This document shows, in pieces, positions 36,241 to 45,068 of a stretch of 64,000 nucleotides of DNA. The DNA comes from Caryophanales bacterium. Lineage in GTDB: Bacteria; Bacillota; Bacilli; Bacillales; Bacillaceae_J. Both the position numbers and the translations under genes were made by a program. The stretch is taken from assembly GCA_012840465.1 (NCBI GenBank), contig DULJ01000067.1, positions 1-64,000 on the forward strand, written 5' to 3'. A model generated the notes under the pieces. The model was not told the DNA's origin. It saw nothing but the letters and a program-made list of their open reading frames with translations, and ran no database searches. Within the stretch, counting starts at the first letter, position 1. Each line of letters starts with the position of its first letter.

Positions 36241-36864
36241 TTAAACTATATTTTCAAGAAATTCATTCAGCATTCTTGCAGTTAGCCCCCAGATGACTTT
36301 GTCTTCATAGCAATAAAAATATTCTTTCATCCTTCTTGGTCGCCAATTATAATCTTTTCCATCAGGGATAAGATGATAAGGAAAATTATCTTCTGGCTCA
36401 ATTTTATAATGAATTTGATAAATTTTAGGTTTTGTATTTAAAAGAAAGGAGATAGGAACAGTGAAGATTTCACTTACCTCATCAGGATTGGGAGAAATCT
36501 CTGTAAATTCTTTTTCAATCCATCCGACAAAAGGATAAATGATCGAGTCAGAGGATGAAACGAAAAAGTCAAGGGGCCCAACAAGATGGATATCTTCTTT
36601 ATTAATTTGCAATTCTTCTGTCGCTTCACGAAGAGCTGCGGTTTGACTGTTCTCTTGTCCTTCTTCAATGCGGCCGCCTGGGAAACAAATTTCACCTGGT
36701 TGGCGTCTTAAATGTTCAGCACGTTTTTCAAAAATGATATGAATATCATCATTAATTCTAATTAAGGGTAATAATACAGAATAACTTTGGCATTGTTTAT
36801 GGCCTAAAACATGTGGCCGATTATTCCTTACATTTTGAATACGTGCGATTAAATCGTCCTTCAT
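36241..36864 (-). CDS. Nudix hydrolase, CoA-pyrophosphatase-like
   Basis: The 207-residue protein has a complete Nudix box beginning at GGRIEEGQ and ending in REATEEL. It is preceded by LRRQPGEICFPGG, the extension found in coenzyme A pyrophosphatases (NudL/UPF0035 type). It would hydrolyse CoA or related dinucleotides to control their level or remove damaged forms. GGAGGGAG stands before the ATG. Confidence 0.85.
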   Translation of the reverse strand: MKDDLIARIQNVRNNRPHVLGHKQCQSYSVLLPLIRINDDIHIIFEKRAEHLRRQPGEICFPGGRIEEGQENSQTAALREATEELQINKEDIHLVGPLDFFVSSSDSIIYPFVGWIEKEFTEISPNPDEVSEIFTVPISFLLNTKPKIYQIHYKIEPEDNFPYHLIPDGKDYNWRPRRMKEYFYCYEDKVIWGLTARMLNEFLENIV

Positions 36865-36895
36865 AATAGGGTCTCCCTCCTTTTTTTTAGTTTTA

Positions 36896-37027
36896 CTATA
36901 ATTCTAGCACATAAGGATGGATAACGTGTCTATATACAAAAAAACATTTCTTGTTTGCAAGTTGTTGTGCGGCCATTCTTACCATTTCTTTTACCATATT
37001 CCCACCAATTGCCCCGCTTGTTTCTCC
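36896..37027 (-). pseudogene. Remnant of an alpha/beta-type SASP gene
   Basis: On the minus strand a frame without start codon reads GETSGAIGGNMVKEMVRMAAQ followed by QLANKK. This corresponds to the C-terminal half of alpha/beta SASPs (TSRxNGSVGGEMVKRMV...). An in-frame TAG lies directly upstream, and the N-terminal half with the GPR site is absent. After ANKK the frame drifts on for 13 unrelated residues. The simplest reading is a decayed SASP paralogue. Confidence 0.62.
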
Positions 37028-37117
37028 CTAAAAAAGGAAAATAACCCAGTGAACTACTAATGAAGTGTTATACCATCCAATGCTAAACTCTAAAGGAATA
37101 GAAAAAGAGGTGAAATT

Positions 37118-38062
37118 ATGAAAGTGTCAAGACCATTGCTCATATTATTTGGGCTATTGATCTTTTTGCCAACCTTCGCACACGCTCATTCTAGTTCCGA
37201 TTATCAAATCTTTGTTAATGATCACGAAGTGTCTTTTCAAGAGCCGCTTTTTGTTGAGAGTGGGCGCCTGTTTGTTCCAATTAGATTTATTAGTGAACAA
37301 CTAGGAGCGGCTGTTGAATGGAATGGTGCAGAACGAAAAGTTCTAATTAAATCACCAATAAACGATCAAATCTTATTTTGTGCAGGCTCTAGAGGAGTAC
37401 AAATGAATGGTTCTGAATACATAATGGATGTTTCACCATTAATGCGGAATGACAGAATGTATTTACCCATTCGCCATGTATCGGAATTGTTACATTTGAA
37501 AGTAAAATGGCTTGATAATGACAGTGTTGTTCAACTAAATCAAGTACCACTTTATGAAGTGCAAGAGGGTGACAGTTTGTCTTCGATTAGTGAGAAATTT
37601 AATACAACAGTACAACTATTAAAGATTAGAAATGATTTACAATCAAGTACTGTCTCTCCGAAAACAAAACTAAAAGTTGTTATTCCATCGGTCATGAAAA
37701 ATGAGAATCAGGATGATCTCCTTTTACTGGCGAAGTTAATCGAAGCTGAAGCAGGGGATGAACCTTTTATCGGGCAAGTTGCCGTTGGGAATGTTATCGT
37801 TAACCGTATCAATGATAGTCGCTTTCCTGATACGATTGAGAGCATTGTTTATGAACCGGGACAGTTTACACCGGTTTCTACCGGAAGAATTAACTATGTA
37901 GAGCCGACGAAAAGCTCCATTGATGCTGCGAAAAAAGCTCTTCAGGGAGAAAAACCAGTTAAAAATGCCGTTTATTTTTTTAACAAGTCAAAAACGACAA
38001 ATCAGTTTTTATTGGCTAGAGAAGTTGTATCTGATATTGGGAATCATCGCTTTACGAATTAA
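37118..38062 (+). CDS. Cell-wall hydrolase: stalk domain, LysM and SleB-type catalytic domain
   Basis: The 314-residue secreted protein has a signal peptide (to about residue 23). A copper-amine-oxidase-type stalk domain follows (residues 30-145: GRLFVPIRFISEQLGAAVEW, RMYLPIRHVSELL), then a LysM repeat (about 147-188: YEVQEGDSLSSISEKFN). The C-terminal SleB/CwlJ hydrolase has LLAKLIEAEAGDEPFIGQVA, with the catalytic Glu, and AVGNVIVNRI. It probably cleaves peptidoglycan glycan strands, in spore germination or wall turnover. Confidence 0.9.
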   Translation: MKVSRPLLILFGLLIFLPTFAHAHSSSDYQIFVNDHEVSFQEPLFVESGRLFVPIRFISEQLGAAVEWNGAERKVLIKSPINDQILFCAGSRGVQMNGSEYIMDVSPLMRNDRMYLPIRHVSELLHLKVKWLDNDSVVQLNQVPLYEVQEGDSLSSISEKFNTTVQLLKIRNDLQSSTVSPKTKLKVVIPSVMKNENQDDLLLLAKLIEAEAGDEPFIGQVAVGNVIVNRINDSRFPDTIESIVYEPGQFTPVSTGRINYVEPTKSSIDAAKKALQGEKPVKNAVYFFNKSKTTNQFLLAREVVSDIGNHRFTN

Positions 38063-38075
38063 TTTGATTAGGCAA

Positions 38076-38106
38076 AATCCTCCACATTTGGATGGAGGAT
38101 TTTTTA
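38076..38106 (+). terminator. Terminator of the SleB-type hydrolase gene
   Basis: AAATCCTCCA and TGGAGGATTT pair perfectly, followed by TTTTAT. Confidence 0.9.
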
Positions 38107-38182
38107 TGTCCTTTCATGACTCTTTAAATTGTGGGCATATTAAAGTTGTGTACGAAAACAATTTTTATGGAGGGACAAAAAC

Positions 38183-38653
38183 ATGAAAAAATCCTTGATT
38201 TTCGTTACATCTTCTCTGCTTTCAATCGGGCTTTTAGCCGGCTGTGGCACAAATGACGACAATAATAACGGCAAAAATGACACTACAGGTGTAAAATTTA
38301 ATAATCGTGGTGTAAATACAGAAAACGTTCGTTATAATTGGAACGACAGGCTGGGCCCTGATGATGTCCGTTATGATTATCAAAATAATAATAATGGTAT
38401 CTTCGATAATAATCGAAATGTAAATAATGGCTTTGGCACGTATAATAATAATTATCGTAATGGTGATTCAGATCTTGTGGATGTCGACTATGATAATGCT
38501 GAACCAGACCCAGGTGAAGAACCAAATGAGGATCGCCACCCATTCATAAAGGGACACAATGATGATAATGATGGCTTGTTTAACAATAACCGCGGTATAA
38601 ACGGTAATGGAAACGGTGTCGATGGTAACATAAGAACTGGCACACCACGATAG
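38183..38653 (+). CDS. Asn/Asp/Gly-rich lipoprotein
   Basis: ATG 38183 follows ATGGAGGGAC. A signal peptide ends in LLAGC near residue 21. The mature 135 residues are low-complexity, with runs of Asn, Asp and Gly and repeats of the type NNNRGxN and RYDYxN. It looks like an unstructured surface or spore-envelope lipoprotein. The composition prevents any family assignment by eye. Confidence 0.65.
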   Translation: MKKSLIFVTSSLLSIGLLAGCGTNDDNNNGKNDTTGVKFNNRGVNTENVRYNWNDRLGPDDVRYDYQNNNNGIFDNNRNVNNGFGTYNNNYRNGDSDLVDVDYDNAEPDPGEEPNEDRHPFIKGHNDDNDGLFNNNRGINGNGNGVDGNIRTGTPR

Positions 38654-38658
38654 ACAAA

Positions 38659-38695
38659 TAAAAGACTGAGGATTTTCCCTCAGTCTTTTATTTTT
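38659..38695. terminator. Terminator between lipoprotein and M20 peptidase genes
   Basis: AAAAGACTGAGG pairs with CCTCAGTCTTTT, followed by a T-rich run on the plus strand. The minus-strand peptidase gene ends within it. Confidence 0.88.
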
Positions 38696-39864
38696 TCTTC
38701 CATAAATGTTAATGTCGCGCTTCCCAATGTTTTTGCAGCGATAAGCATGGCACGTTCATCTATATTGAATTTAGGATGGTGGTGTGGATACACAGTTTCC
38801 CAATCCGGGTTCATGGCACCTGTAAGGAAGAATGCTCCTTTCACGTGCTGCATATAGTAGGCAAAATCCTCGCCGATCATTAATGGCGCTATTTGGCGAA
38901 CGTTTTCAACACCGGGTACAGTTTTAGCAATACGGGCTAAAAATTCCGTTTCCTGTTCATGGTTTACAACAGGGGGGTAGCCTCGTCTATAGTTGTACGA
39001 ATAAGTAACGTCAGCACTTATAGAAACACCTTTTAGAATGCGTTCAATTTCCTTTTCGATAACAGTACGTGTTTGCTCGCTTAAAGTCCGAACTGTACCT
39101 GAGATCCGTGCCGTATCAGCAATAATATTGTTGGCGTTTTGGGCTACAAAGGAACCGATGCTAAGTACTGCAGGTTCCAAAGGATCTACTCTGCGGCTAA
39201 CAATTTGTTGAAGGTTCAATACTAATTGTGAACCAATCACGATTGAATCTTTCGATAGATGGGGAAGGGCACCATGACCACCCTTACCTTGAATTTTAAT
39301 TTCAAACCGATCTGCTGCAGCCATGAACGGTCCTGGACAATAGGTAATATCCGCTAAAGGGATGGTTGACCACAAGTGGGTACCGAAGATTACATCTACC
39401 CCTTCTAAGCAGCCATCTTCAATCATCGCAATCGCTCCACCGGGTGCAAGTTCTTCAGCGTGCTGATGGATAAACACGATGCTTCCATGTAATTCTTCTT
39501 TCATTCCATTTAACGCTTTTGCTAATACTAATAATGTTGCTGTATGCCCATCATGTCCGCATGCATGCATTTTTCCATCGTATTTTGATTTGTAAGGGAC
39601 TTCGTTTTCTTCTTGAATGGGCAAAGCATCGAAATCAGCACGAAGCGCTACCGTTGGGCCAGGTTTTGCTCCTTCAAGGTAGGCGACTACACCGCGTTTC
39701 CCAACCTTCGTTCGAACTTGGTGACCGAGCTTCCGATGATATTCAGCAATATATTTAGGTGTTTCGACCTCTTCGAATGATAACTCCGGATGCTGATGCA
39801 AATATCTGCGGATTTCTATCATTTCTGAATATAAAGAATCCAATTTATTGTATAATGCTTCCAT
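38680..39864 (-). CDS. M20-family amidohydrolase/aminoacylase
   Basis: The 394-residue metal hydrolase shows the M20D pattern: LSFEEVETPKYI near the start, ALRADFDALPIQEEN, MHACGHDGHTATLL with metal-binding Cys, His and Asp, HQHAEELAPGGA with the catalytic Glu, and a C-terminal GEDFAYY. It resembles hippurate hydrolase, N-acyl amino-acid and indole-acetyl-amino-acid hydrolases. The physiological amide is unknown. AGGAGGCTCC precedes the ATG. Confidence 0.88.
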   Translation of the reverse strand: MEALYNKLDSLYSEMIEIRRYLHQHPELSFEEVETPKYIAEYHRKLGHQVRTKVGKRGVVAYLEGAKPGPTVALRADFDALPIQEENEVPYKSKYDGKMHACGHDGHTATLLVLAKALNGMKEELHGSIVFIHQHAEELAPGGAIAMIEDGCLEGVDVIFGTHLWSTIPLADITYCPGPFMAAADRFEIKIQGKGGHGALPHLSKDSIVIGSQLVLNLQQIVSRRVDPLEPAVLSIGSFVAQNANNIIADTARISGTVRTLSEQTRTVIEKEIERILKGVSISADVTYSYNYRRGYPPVVNHEQETEFLARIAKTVPGVENVRQIAPLMIGEDFAYYMQHVKGAFFLTGAMNPDWETVYPHHHPKFNIDERAMLIAAKTLGSATLTFMEEKIKD

Positions 39865-39939
39865 TGTTCAGGAGCCTCCTTACAAAGTGTTATTTCCATT
39901 ATACCAAACAAGTAAAAAAATTTAGAATTTTTAGTGAAG

Positions 39940-39969
39940 AAAGGAATGCGTAATTCACTTGTCGAATGT
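39940..39969 (+). promoter_or_regulatory. Sigma-H-type promoter of the sensor kinase gene
   Basis: AAAGGAATG (39940-39948) and GTCGAATGT (39961-39969) are 12 bases apart. They fit the Bacillus sigma-H consensus RnAGGAwWW-N11/12-RnnGAATww except for one or two outer positions. The start of transcription would fall about 30 bases before the kinase ATG. Confidence 0.55.
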
Positions 39970-40011
39970 ATAAAAGAGCAATAAATATATTATTTTTTTG
40001 GAGAGTTTAAA

Positions 40012-41475
40012 ATGAAACAAACTGAAAATTTTTCCGATTTACAAAGGCAATTGGAAACGATGAATGAGGTTTTGCGTACTTCGAATAAACGACATTATGA
40101 ACTATTAGAAAGTATTTCTGATGGGTTTTGTGCCATTAATCGTGAATGGTGCTTTACTTTTATTAATAATTCCCTCGAAAATATTTTTAAAAAACAAAGG
40201 CAGGAGTTACTTGGAGAGAGTCTTTGGTCAGTTTTTCCAATTGATTCCCACCCAGGAATTTACAACAGTATCCTTCAAGCCATGAAAGAGCTAAAGGTTG
40301 TAAGGTTTCAGGAATATACACCGGAATTTAATAAATATTTGCAGTTTAGTGCATATCCCTCTAAAGATGGGCTGTCTATTTTTGCCCAGGATGTAACAGA
40401 ACAGGTTCGCATGATAGAAGCTCTAATTGAAAGTGAAGAGCGTTTTCATATGCTCGCCAATAATATTTGTGAAATTTTTTGGATTGCATCGCCTGATATG
40501 GGAGAATGGTATTATGTCAGCCCGGCAACCAAGCATATTCTTGGATTATTAAGTGAAGAATTTGAAGAAAAATTCCCGGAATTTTGGCAGAGGATTTATC
40601 CAGACGATCTTCAAAAGGTAAAGGACGCTTACGAACAAATGAAAGAACGTGAAACCATTGTTGAGTTTCGCTATCAACAACCAAATCAACCAATGCAATG
40701 GATACGCGGAAAAGGCCAACCTGTTTTTAAGGAAGGAACATTGGAGGTGGTAGTTGGAATTACGGAGGATATATCTAAGATTATTGAACGGGAAGAACTG
40801 CTTAGCCGTTCTGAAAAATTATCAACGGTAGGTCAGCTTGCAGCGGGTATTGCACATGAAATTCGTAATCCATTAACGTCTATTAAAGGCTTTTTACAAA
40901 TTATTCAGGCGGATAGATCTGTTCCTCCTACTTATACATCGATTATGCTGGATGAATTAGATCGAATCGAGTCCATCGTAAACGAATTTTTGTTCCTTGC
41001 TAAACCGCAGCAAGAAATAACATTTGAAGTCCAGCCACTTAGACCGATATTAGAGCAGGTCATTGGCCTTATGCAAGGGGAGGCCAATCTTAAAGGGATA
41101 GAAATAATAGTCGAGCTTACTGACCTTGCTTTATTAAAAGTAAGGGGTAACGCTAATCATTTAAAGCAAGTTTTCGTTAATATTATTAAAAACGCAATGG
41201 AAGCGATACAAGCCAAAGGCAAAATTAAGATTGTCGGGCAAGTAAATAAAGAAAAGTCAATACTTACAGTTCTCATAATGGATGATGGACCAGGGATAAC
41301 ACAGGAGCGTTTAAAAAAACTTGGCGAACCATTTTACTCCACAAAAGAAAAAGGGACAGGTTTGGGATTAATGATTACTAGAAAGCTATTGGAAGACCAC
41401 GGAGGCGAGCTTCTTTTCGACAGTGAAATTGGTAAAGGGACCGTTGTATATGTTAAACTTCCGTTTATAGAGTAA
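40012..41475 (+). CDS. Cytoplasmic PAS-domain sensor histidine kinase (sporulation-kinase-like)
   Basis: The 487-residue kinase lacks transmembrane helices. Two PAS domains (about 28-130 and 145-265) precede a HisKA domain with the phospho-acceptor His in GIAHEIRNPLTSIKGF near residue 282. An HATPase domain follows, with NAMEAIQ, DDGPGI and KGTGLGL boxes. The order kinase then patA is that of kinA-patA in B. subtilis. This and the sigma-H-like promoter suggest a phosphorelay kinase feeding Spo0F, though the identity as KinA itself is not shown. GGAGAG precedes the ATG. Confidence 0.85.
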   Translation: MKQTENFSDLQRQLETMNEVLRTSNKRHYELLESISDGFCAINREWCFTFINNSLENIFKKQRQELLGESLWSVFPIDSHPGIYNSILQAMKELKVVRFQEYTPEFNKYLQFSAYPSKDGLSIFAQDVTEQVRMIEALIESEERFHMLANNICEIFWIASPDMGEWYYVSPATKHILGLLSEEFEEKFPEFWQRIYPDDLQKVKDAYEQMKERETIVEFRYQQPNQPMQWIRGKGQPVFKEGTLEVVVGITEDISKIIEREELLSRSEKLSTVGQLAAGIAHEIRNPLTSIKGFLQIIQADRSVPPTYTSIMLDELDRIESIVNEFLFLAKPQQEITFEVQPLRPILEQVIGLMQGEANLKGIEIIVELTDLALLKVRGNANHLKQVFVNIIKNAMEAIQAKGKIKIVGQVNKEKSILTVLIMDDGPGITQERLKKLGEPFYSTKEKGTGLGLMITRKLLEDHGGELLFDSEIGKGTVVYVKLPFIE

Positions 41476-41498
41476 AATGGTTTATAATTAGAAAAATA

Positions 41499-41533
41499 CG
41501 TAATTTGCCCACGATAGCAAATTACGATGTTTT
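41499..41533 (+). terminator. Terminator of the sensor kinase gene
   Basis: CGTAATTTG pairs with CAAATTACG, followed by ATGTTTTTC. Confidence 0.85.
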
Positions 41534-41619
41534 TCTTATACTATAATCCATAAATTTTTATACTTATATAGTATAAAAATAATTTTGCATTTGATCAAGG
41601 ATATCTTATATGGAAATGG

Positions 41620-42783
41620 ATGATAAAGGTGGAGCATTTAATTAATCCGAAAGTAAAGGATATTCAATTTTCTGGAATACGGCAATTTTTTAATATGGTT
41701 TCCGAATATGAAGATGTTATTTCGTTAACAATTGGTCAACCTGATTTTTCTACACCAGAAGGAGTAAAGGAAGCAGCGAAACTGGCGATTGATGAGGATC
41801 GAACTACTTATACTCATAATGCGGGCTTACTCAGTTTGCGGGAGGCTGCAGCTAATTTTGTGAAAAGTAAATATAGTCTAAACTATAATCCTGTGGATGA
41901 AATTATTGTAACAGCGGGTGCGAGTGAGGCTATTGATATTGCGATTCGAACAATCATCGAAAATGGCTCAGAGGTCATTTTGCCAGGTCCCGCTTATCCC
42001 AGCTATGAAGCTTTAATTAGATTGGCTGGCGGGGCCCCTGTATTCGTTGATACGAGGGAAACAGGCTTCAAATTGACGGCTAAACAAATTGAGGACCATT
42101 TAACCGAGAAAACTCGTTGTATTATCCTGCCCTATCCATCCAATCCGACAGGCTGTACGCTCACTAAACAGGACCTAAAAGAGATTGTTGATGTGATTAA
42201 GGATAAAGAAGTTTTTGTATTATCAGACGAAGTTTATAGTGAATTAGTATTTAAAGGAAGCCATCAGTCAATAGCCAGCTTTCCTGAAATGAGAGAAAAG
42301 ACAATCGTTGTAAATGGGATTTCAAAATCTCATTCCATGACCGGTTGGCGGATCGGCTTTGTGTTCGCCCCTGCCTTTATTACCAAATATATGCTGAAGG
42401 TCCATCAATTTAGTGTAGCTTGTGCCTCTAGTATTTCACAATATGCGGCACTTGAGGCATTGACAAAAGGTATAAATAGCGCCTTGACAATGAAACACGA
42501 GTATATGAAGCGAATGCACTATGGTTTAAAAAGATTAAGATTTTTAGGCTTTGATGTTAATGAACCTGCTGGTGCTTTTTATATGTTTCCTTCCATCAGC
42601 CGCTTCGATATGACTTCATTGGAATTTGCAACTAAATTGGTCAAGGAAGCAGGTGTGGCCGTAGTTCCCGGTAGTGCATTTTCACAATATGGTGAAGGCT
42701 ATGTAAGGCTATCATTCGCTTATTCAATGGAGACGTTGGAAGAAGCCTTAAATCGAATCGAACAATTTGTACATAATATGTAA
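41620..42783 (+). CDS. patA: Class I/II aminotransferase PatA (N-acetyl-LL-diaminopimelate aminotransferase type)
   Basis: The PLP enzyme (387 residues) has SLTIGQPDFSTP, the core NPTGCTLTKQ, DEVYSEL and the PLP-lysine segment SKSHSMTGWRIGF. Its N-terminal pattern EHLINPKVKDIQFSGIRQF matches Bacillus PatA, which acts in the acetylated branch of lysine/diaminopimelate synthesis. The start may be ATG 41620 or GTG 41629; the latter would give MEHL as in PatA, and neither has a strong ribosome binding site. It follows the kinase gene, as in B. subtilis. Confidence 0.85.
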   Translation: MIKVEHLINPKVKDIQFSGIRQFFNMVSEYEDVISLTIGQPDFSTPEGVKEAAKLAIDEDRTTYTHNAGLLSLREAAANFVKSKYSLNYNPVDEIIVTAGASEAIDIAIRTIIENGSEVILPGPAYPSYEALIRLAGGAPVFVDTRETGFKLTAKQIEDHLTEKTRCIILPYPSNPTGCTLTKQDLKEIVDVIKDKEVFVLSDEVYSELVFKGSHQSIASFPEMREKTIVVNGISKSHSMTGWRIGFVFAPAFITKYMLKVHQFSVACASSISQYAALEALTKGINSALTMKHEYMKRMHYGLKRLRFLGFDVNEPAGAFYMFPSISRFDMTSLEFATKLVKEAGVAVVPGSAFSQYGEGYVRLSFAYSMETLEEALNRIEQFVHNM

Positions 42784-42796
42784 ATAAAGTGCAAGT

Positions 42797-42827
42797 AGGC
42801 CACCACAGGTATATGCGGTGGCCTTTC
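42797..42827. terminator. Terminator after patA
   Basis: AGGCCACC pairs with GGTGGCCT around a 12-base loop, followed by TTC. Confidence 0.75.
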
Positions 42828-42832
42828 TGATG

Positions 42833-42952
42833 CTATTCTTTTTCAGAAGCTAATTCTTTAAATGATTTTACTTTTTCGTGGGGATTTTGTGCGTTTTTCC
42901 GTTTTCGAAATTGGCGTTCTTGTTGTCCTTTTGATTGTGTCAATTTTTTCAT
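42833..42952 (-). CDS. Small basic protein (39 residues)
   Basis: The frame ends at TAG 42833. AAGGAG directly abuts ATG 42952, so the in-frame TTG 42943, nine bases away, may be the true start (36 residues). The peptide is highly charged (QSKGQQERQFRKRKNAQNPHEKVKSFKEL). I do not recognise it. It converges with patA and diverges from the potassium transporter gene. Confidence 0.5.
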   Translation of the reverse strand: MKKLTQSKGQQERQFRKRKNAQNPHEKVKSFKELASEKE

Positions 42953-43010
42953 CTCCTTAGCGCAATAGTCACATTAGTATTTGTGGCGTATAAGGGATTT
43001 ATTCTTTAAG

Positions 43011-43030
43011 TTCCTGAACATGTTCAGGAA
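43011..43030. repeat. Perfect 20-bp palindrome
   Basis: TTCCTGAACATGTTCAGGAA is a perfect palindrome between divergent genes, 94 bases upstream of the potassium transporter promoter. It may be an operator for a dimeric regulator. The GAAC-AT-GTTC core lacks the four-base spacing of a LexA box. Confidence 0.6.
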
Positions 43031-43123
43031 GCATCATCGCTGTCCATTTAATGTTCTATTTTATTATACATGAAAGCACGTTCTTATAAAAGAGCGTATG
43101 TTCCTGTTTTTACGGGAGTAACA

Positions 43124-43151
43124 TTGACATTTTTGTCGGACATTGTAAACT
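43124..43151 (+). promoter_or_regulatory. Promoter of the potassium transporter gene
   Basis: A consensus TTGACA (43124-43129) and TAAACT (43146-43151) are 16 bases apart, about 40 bases before the ATG. Confidence 0.6.
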
Positions 43152-43192
43152 AAGGACTATGGTTGTTTTTAGATATAATCAAGGAGAAATTT

Positions 43193-44557
43193 ATGACGAT
43201 ATTGTTAGAAAAAAAGCGTAAAAAAAATTTATTGAAACTAACATCGGTTCAGTTAATTGTTCTATATTATTTAAGTTCTATTCTTGTTTCAACGTTATTA
43301 TTATCCCTACCGGTTGCTCACAAGCCAGGTGTTACCTTAAAGTTTATTGATGCATTATTTACTGCCGTAAGTGCTATTAGTGTAACAGGCTTAACAGTTG
43401 TGCCGATTGTTGATACGTTCAGCGTCACCGGGTATTTTCTTTTAATGTTTGTCATGCAGTTTGGCGGTATCGGCATTATGACTTTGGGAACATTCATTTG
43501 GGTTGTGATCGGAAAGAAAATTGGTTTTAGGGAACGCCTTTTAATTAAAATTGACCATAATCAATCAACATTTTCTGGGCTTGTTTATTTGGCTAAACAA
43601 ATACTATATTTAATTCTAATGATTGAGGCAACAGGTGCGGTAATTTTAGGTACATATTTTTTAAAATACTTTTCAACATGGCAGGAGGCCTTTTTAAATG
43701 GCCTATTTATATCAATAAGCGCGACTACAAACGCTGGTTTCGATATAATAGGAGCATCTTTGATACCATATGCCCAGGATTATTTTGTTCAATTTATTAC
43801 GATGCTTCTTATTATGTTGGGTGCCATTGGTTTTCCTGTATTAGTAGAAGTAAAGCACTATTTAACCCATAAAGGGAAATATCCATTTCATTTTTCATTA
43901 TTTACAAAGATCACGGCAACTACTTTTTTTGCTTTAGTTGTTTTTGGTACTTTAGTATTCTTGATGCTTGAATGGAACCATTTTTACGTTGGGAAAAGCT
44001 GGCATGAGGCACTCTTTTATTCATTATTTCAATCTGTGACGACGCACAGTGCCGGCTTAGCAACGTTAGATATAACACAACTTCGGGAACCGACAGTATT
44101 TATGATGGCAATTTTGATGTTTATTGGTGCATCTCCTTCAAGTGCAGGTGGGGGAATCCGGACGACAACATTTGCAATTATGTGTTTAAGTATCATCTTT
44201 TACGCAAAGGGAAGAAATACGATAAAAGTATTTAATAGAGAAATTGATCCTTTAGATGTTACAAAGGCTTTTGTTGTAATATCTACGGGGCTTATCCTTT
44301 GCGGAACAGCTGTTACGATATTATCCTATTCAGGATCATTTCCGATTTTATCTATAATAGTGGAAGTGGCATCGGCTTTTGGGACATGCGGCTTATCCAT
44401 GGGGATTACACCCGAACTTAGCACGATAGGAAAATTAGTTATTATGGTATTAATGTTTATTGGAAGAATTGGCATCTTTTCTTTCCTGTTTCTAATCCGT
44501 GGTCAAGAAAAGGAAGAGAAATACCATTTTCCAAAAGAAAAGATTATTATTGGGTAA
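43193..44557 (+). CDS. TrkH/KtrB-family potassium uptake channel subunit
   Basis: The 454-residue membrane protein starts at ATG 43193, six bases after AAGGAG; a TTG at 43163 has no ribosome binding site. The four selectivity-filter loops of the Trk/Ktr family are visible: SAISVTGLTVV, SATTNAGFDIIG, TTHSAGLATLD and SAFGTCGLSMGI. Each is a membrane-pore-membrane unit. It is the ion-conducting subunit of a Ktr system, with the regulatory KtrA/C RCK subunit encoded elsewhere. Confidence 0.9.
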   Translation: MTILLEKKRKKNLLKLTSVQLIVLYYLSSILVSTLLLSLPVAHKPGVTLKFIDALFTAVSAISVTGLTVVPIVDTFSVTGYFLLMFVMQFGGIGIMTLGTFIWVVIGKKIGFRERLLIKIDHNQSTFSGLVYLAKQILYLILMIEATGAVILGTYFLKYFSTWQEAFLNGLFISISATTNAGFDIIGASLIPYAQDYFVQFITMLLIMLGAIGFPVLVEVKHYLTHKGKYPFHFSLFTKITATTFFALVVFGTLVFLMLEWNHFYVGKSWHEALFYSLFQSVTTHSAGLATLDITQLREPTVFMMAILMFIGASPSSAGGGIRTTTFAIMCLSIIFYAKGRNTIKVFNREIDPLDVTKAFVVISTGLILCGTAVTILSYSGSFPILSIIVEVASAFGTCGLSMGITPELSTIGKLVIMVLMFIGRIGIFSFLFLIRGQEKEEKYHFPKEKIIIG

Positions 44558-44652
44558 TGAAATAACAGAGCAATTGCCTATTTCTGTATTTGCTTAAATC
44601 AATTATAATTAAAGTAGGAGAAACTCCAATCTATTTAAGGGAGGTTTGTCAG

Positions 44653-44841
44653 GTGCTTAAAGTAGTAGTTGAAAATGATGAGTTTGAAAAGCAAGACGAA
44701 CAATCCGATCATAAAAAGCTTCCTTTAGGAAAACATGTAAAAAAGGCGTTAAAGGAATATTTACGTGATTATAAAGGTCACGGGGATCGACCTTTGTTTC
44801 CTTCTCCTAAAAATGAGAAGCTACCACCGATAAGAGACTGA
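44653..44841 (+). CDS. Small basic hydrophilic protein (62 residues)
   Basis: The start is taken as GTG 44653 after GGGAGG; frames further upstream have no ribosome binding site. The peptide begins LKVVVENDEFEKQDEQ, is Lys-rich in the middle (GKHVKKALKEYLRDYKG) and ends with a Pro-rich tail. No family is recognised. Confidence 0.5.
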   Translation: MLKVVVENDEFEKQDEQSDHKKLPLGKHVKKALKEYLRDYKGHGDRPLFPSPKNEKLPPIRD

Positions 44842-44859
44842 CATTTTAAATTTAAGTGA

Positions 44860-44892
44860 GGGCTGCCAGTAGTATAGGCAGCCTGTTTTTAT
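44860..44892 (+). terminator. Terminator after the small basic protein gene
   Basis: GGCTGCC pairs with GGCAGCC, followed by TGTTTTTATAATTTTTT. Confidence 0.85.
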
Positions 44893-45068
44893 AATTTTTT
44901 TACAATATTCGGATATTCCTCGATTTTATGATATCGCTTTCGAAAAAATGACATAAATTCCTAGAAAAAATTATTAATTATGGTGTTGACTAAATGCTCA
45001 TTCGGGTTTAAAATTATCAGAAAATACCGATAAGTCAAAAACCAAAATAGCAGGAAGGAAGAATTAAA

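Noticed and set aside
43014..43027. LexA (SOS) box within the 20-bp palindrome
   Set aside because: The Bacillus LexA site needs GAAC-N4-GTTC; here only two bases separate the half-sites.
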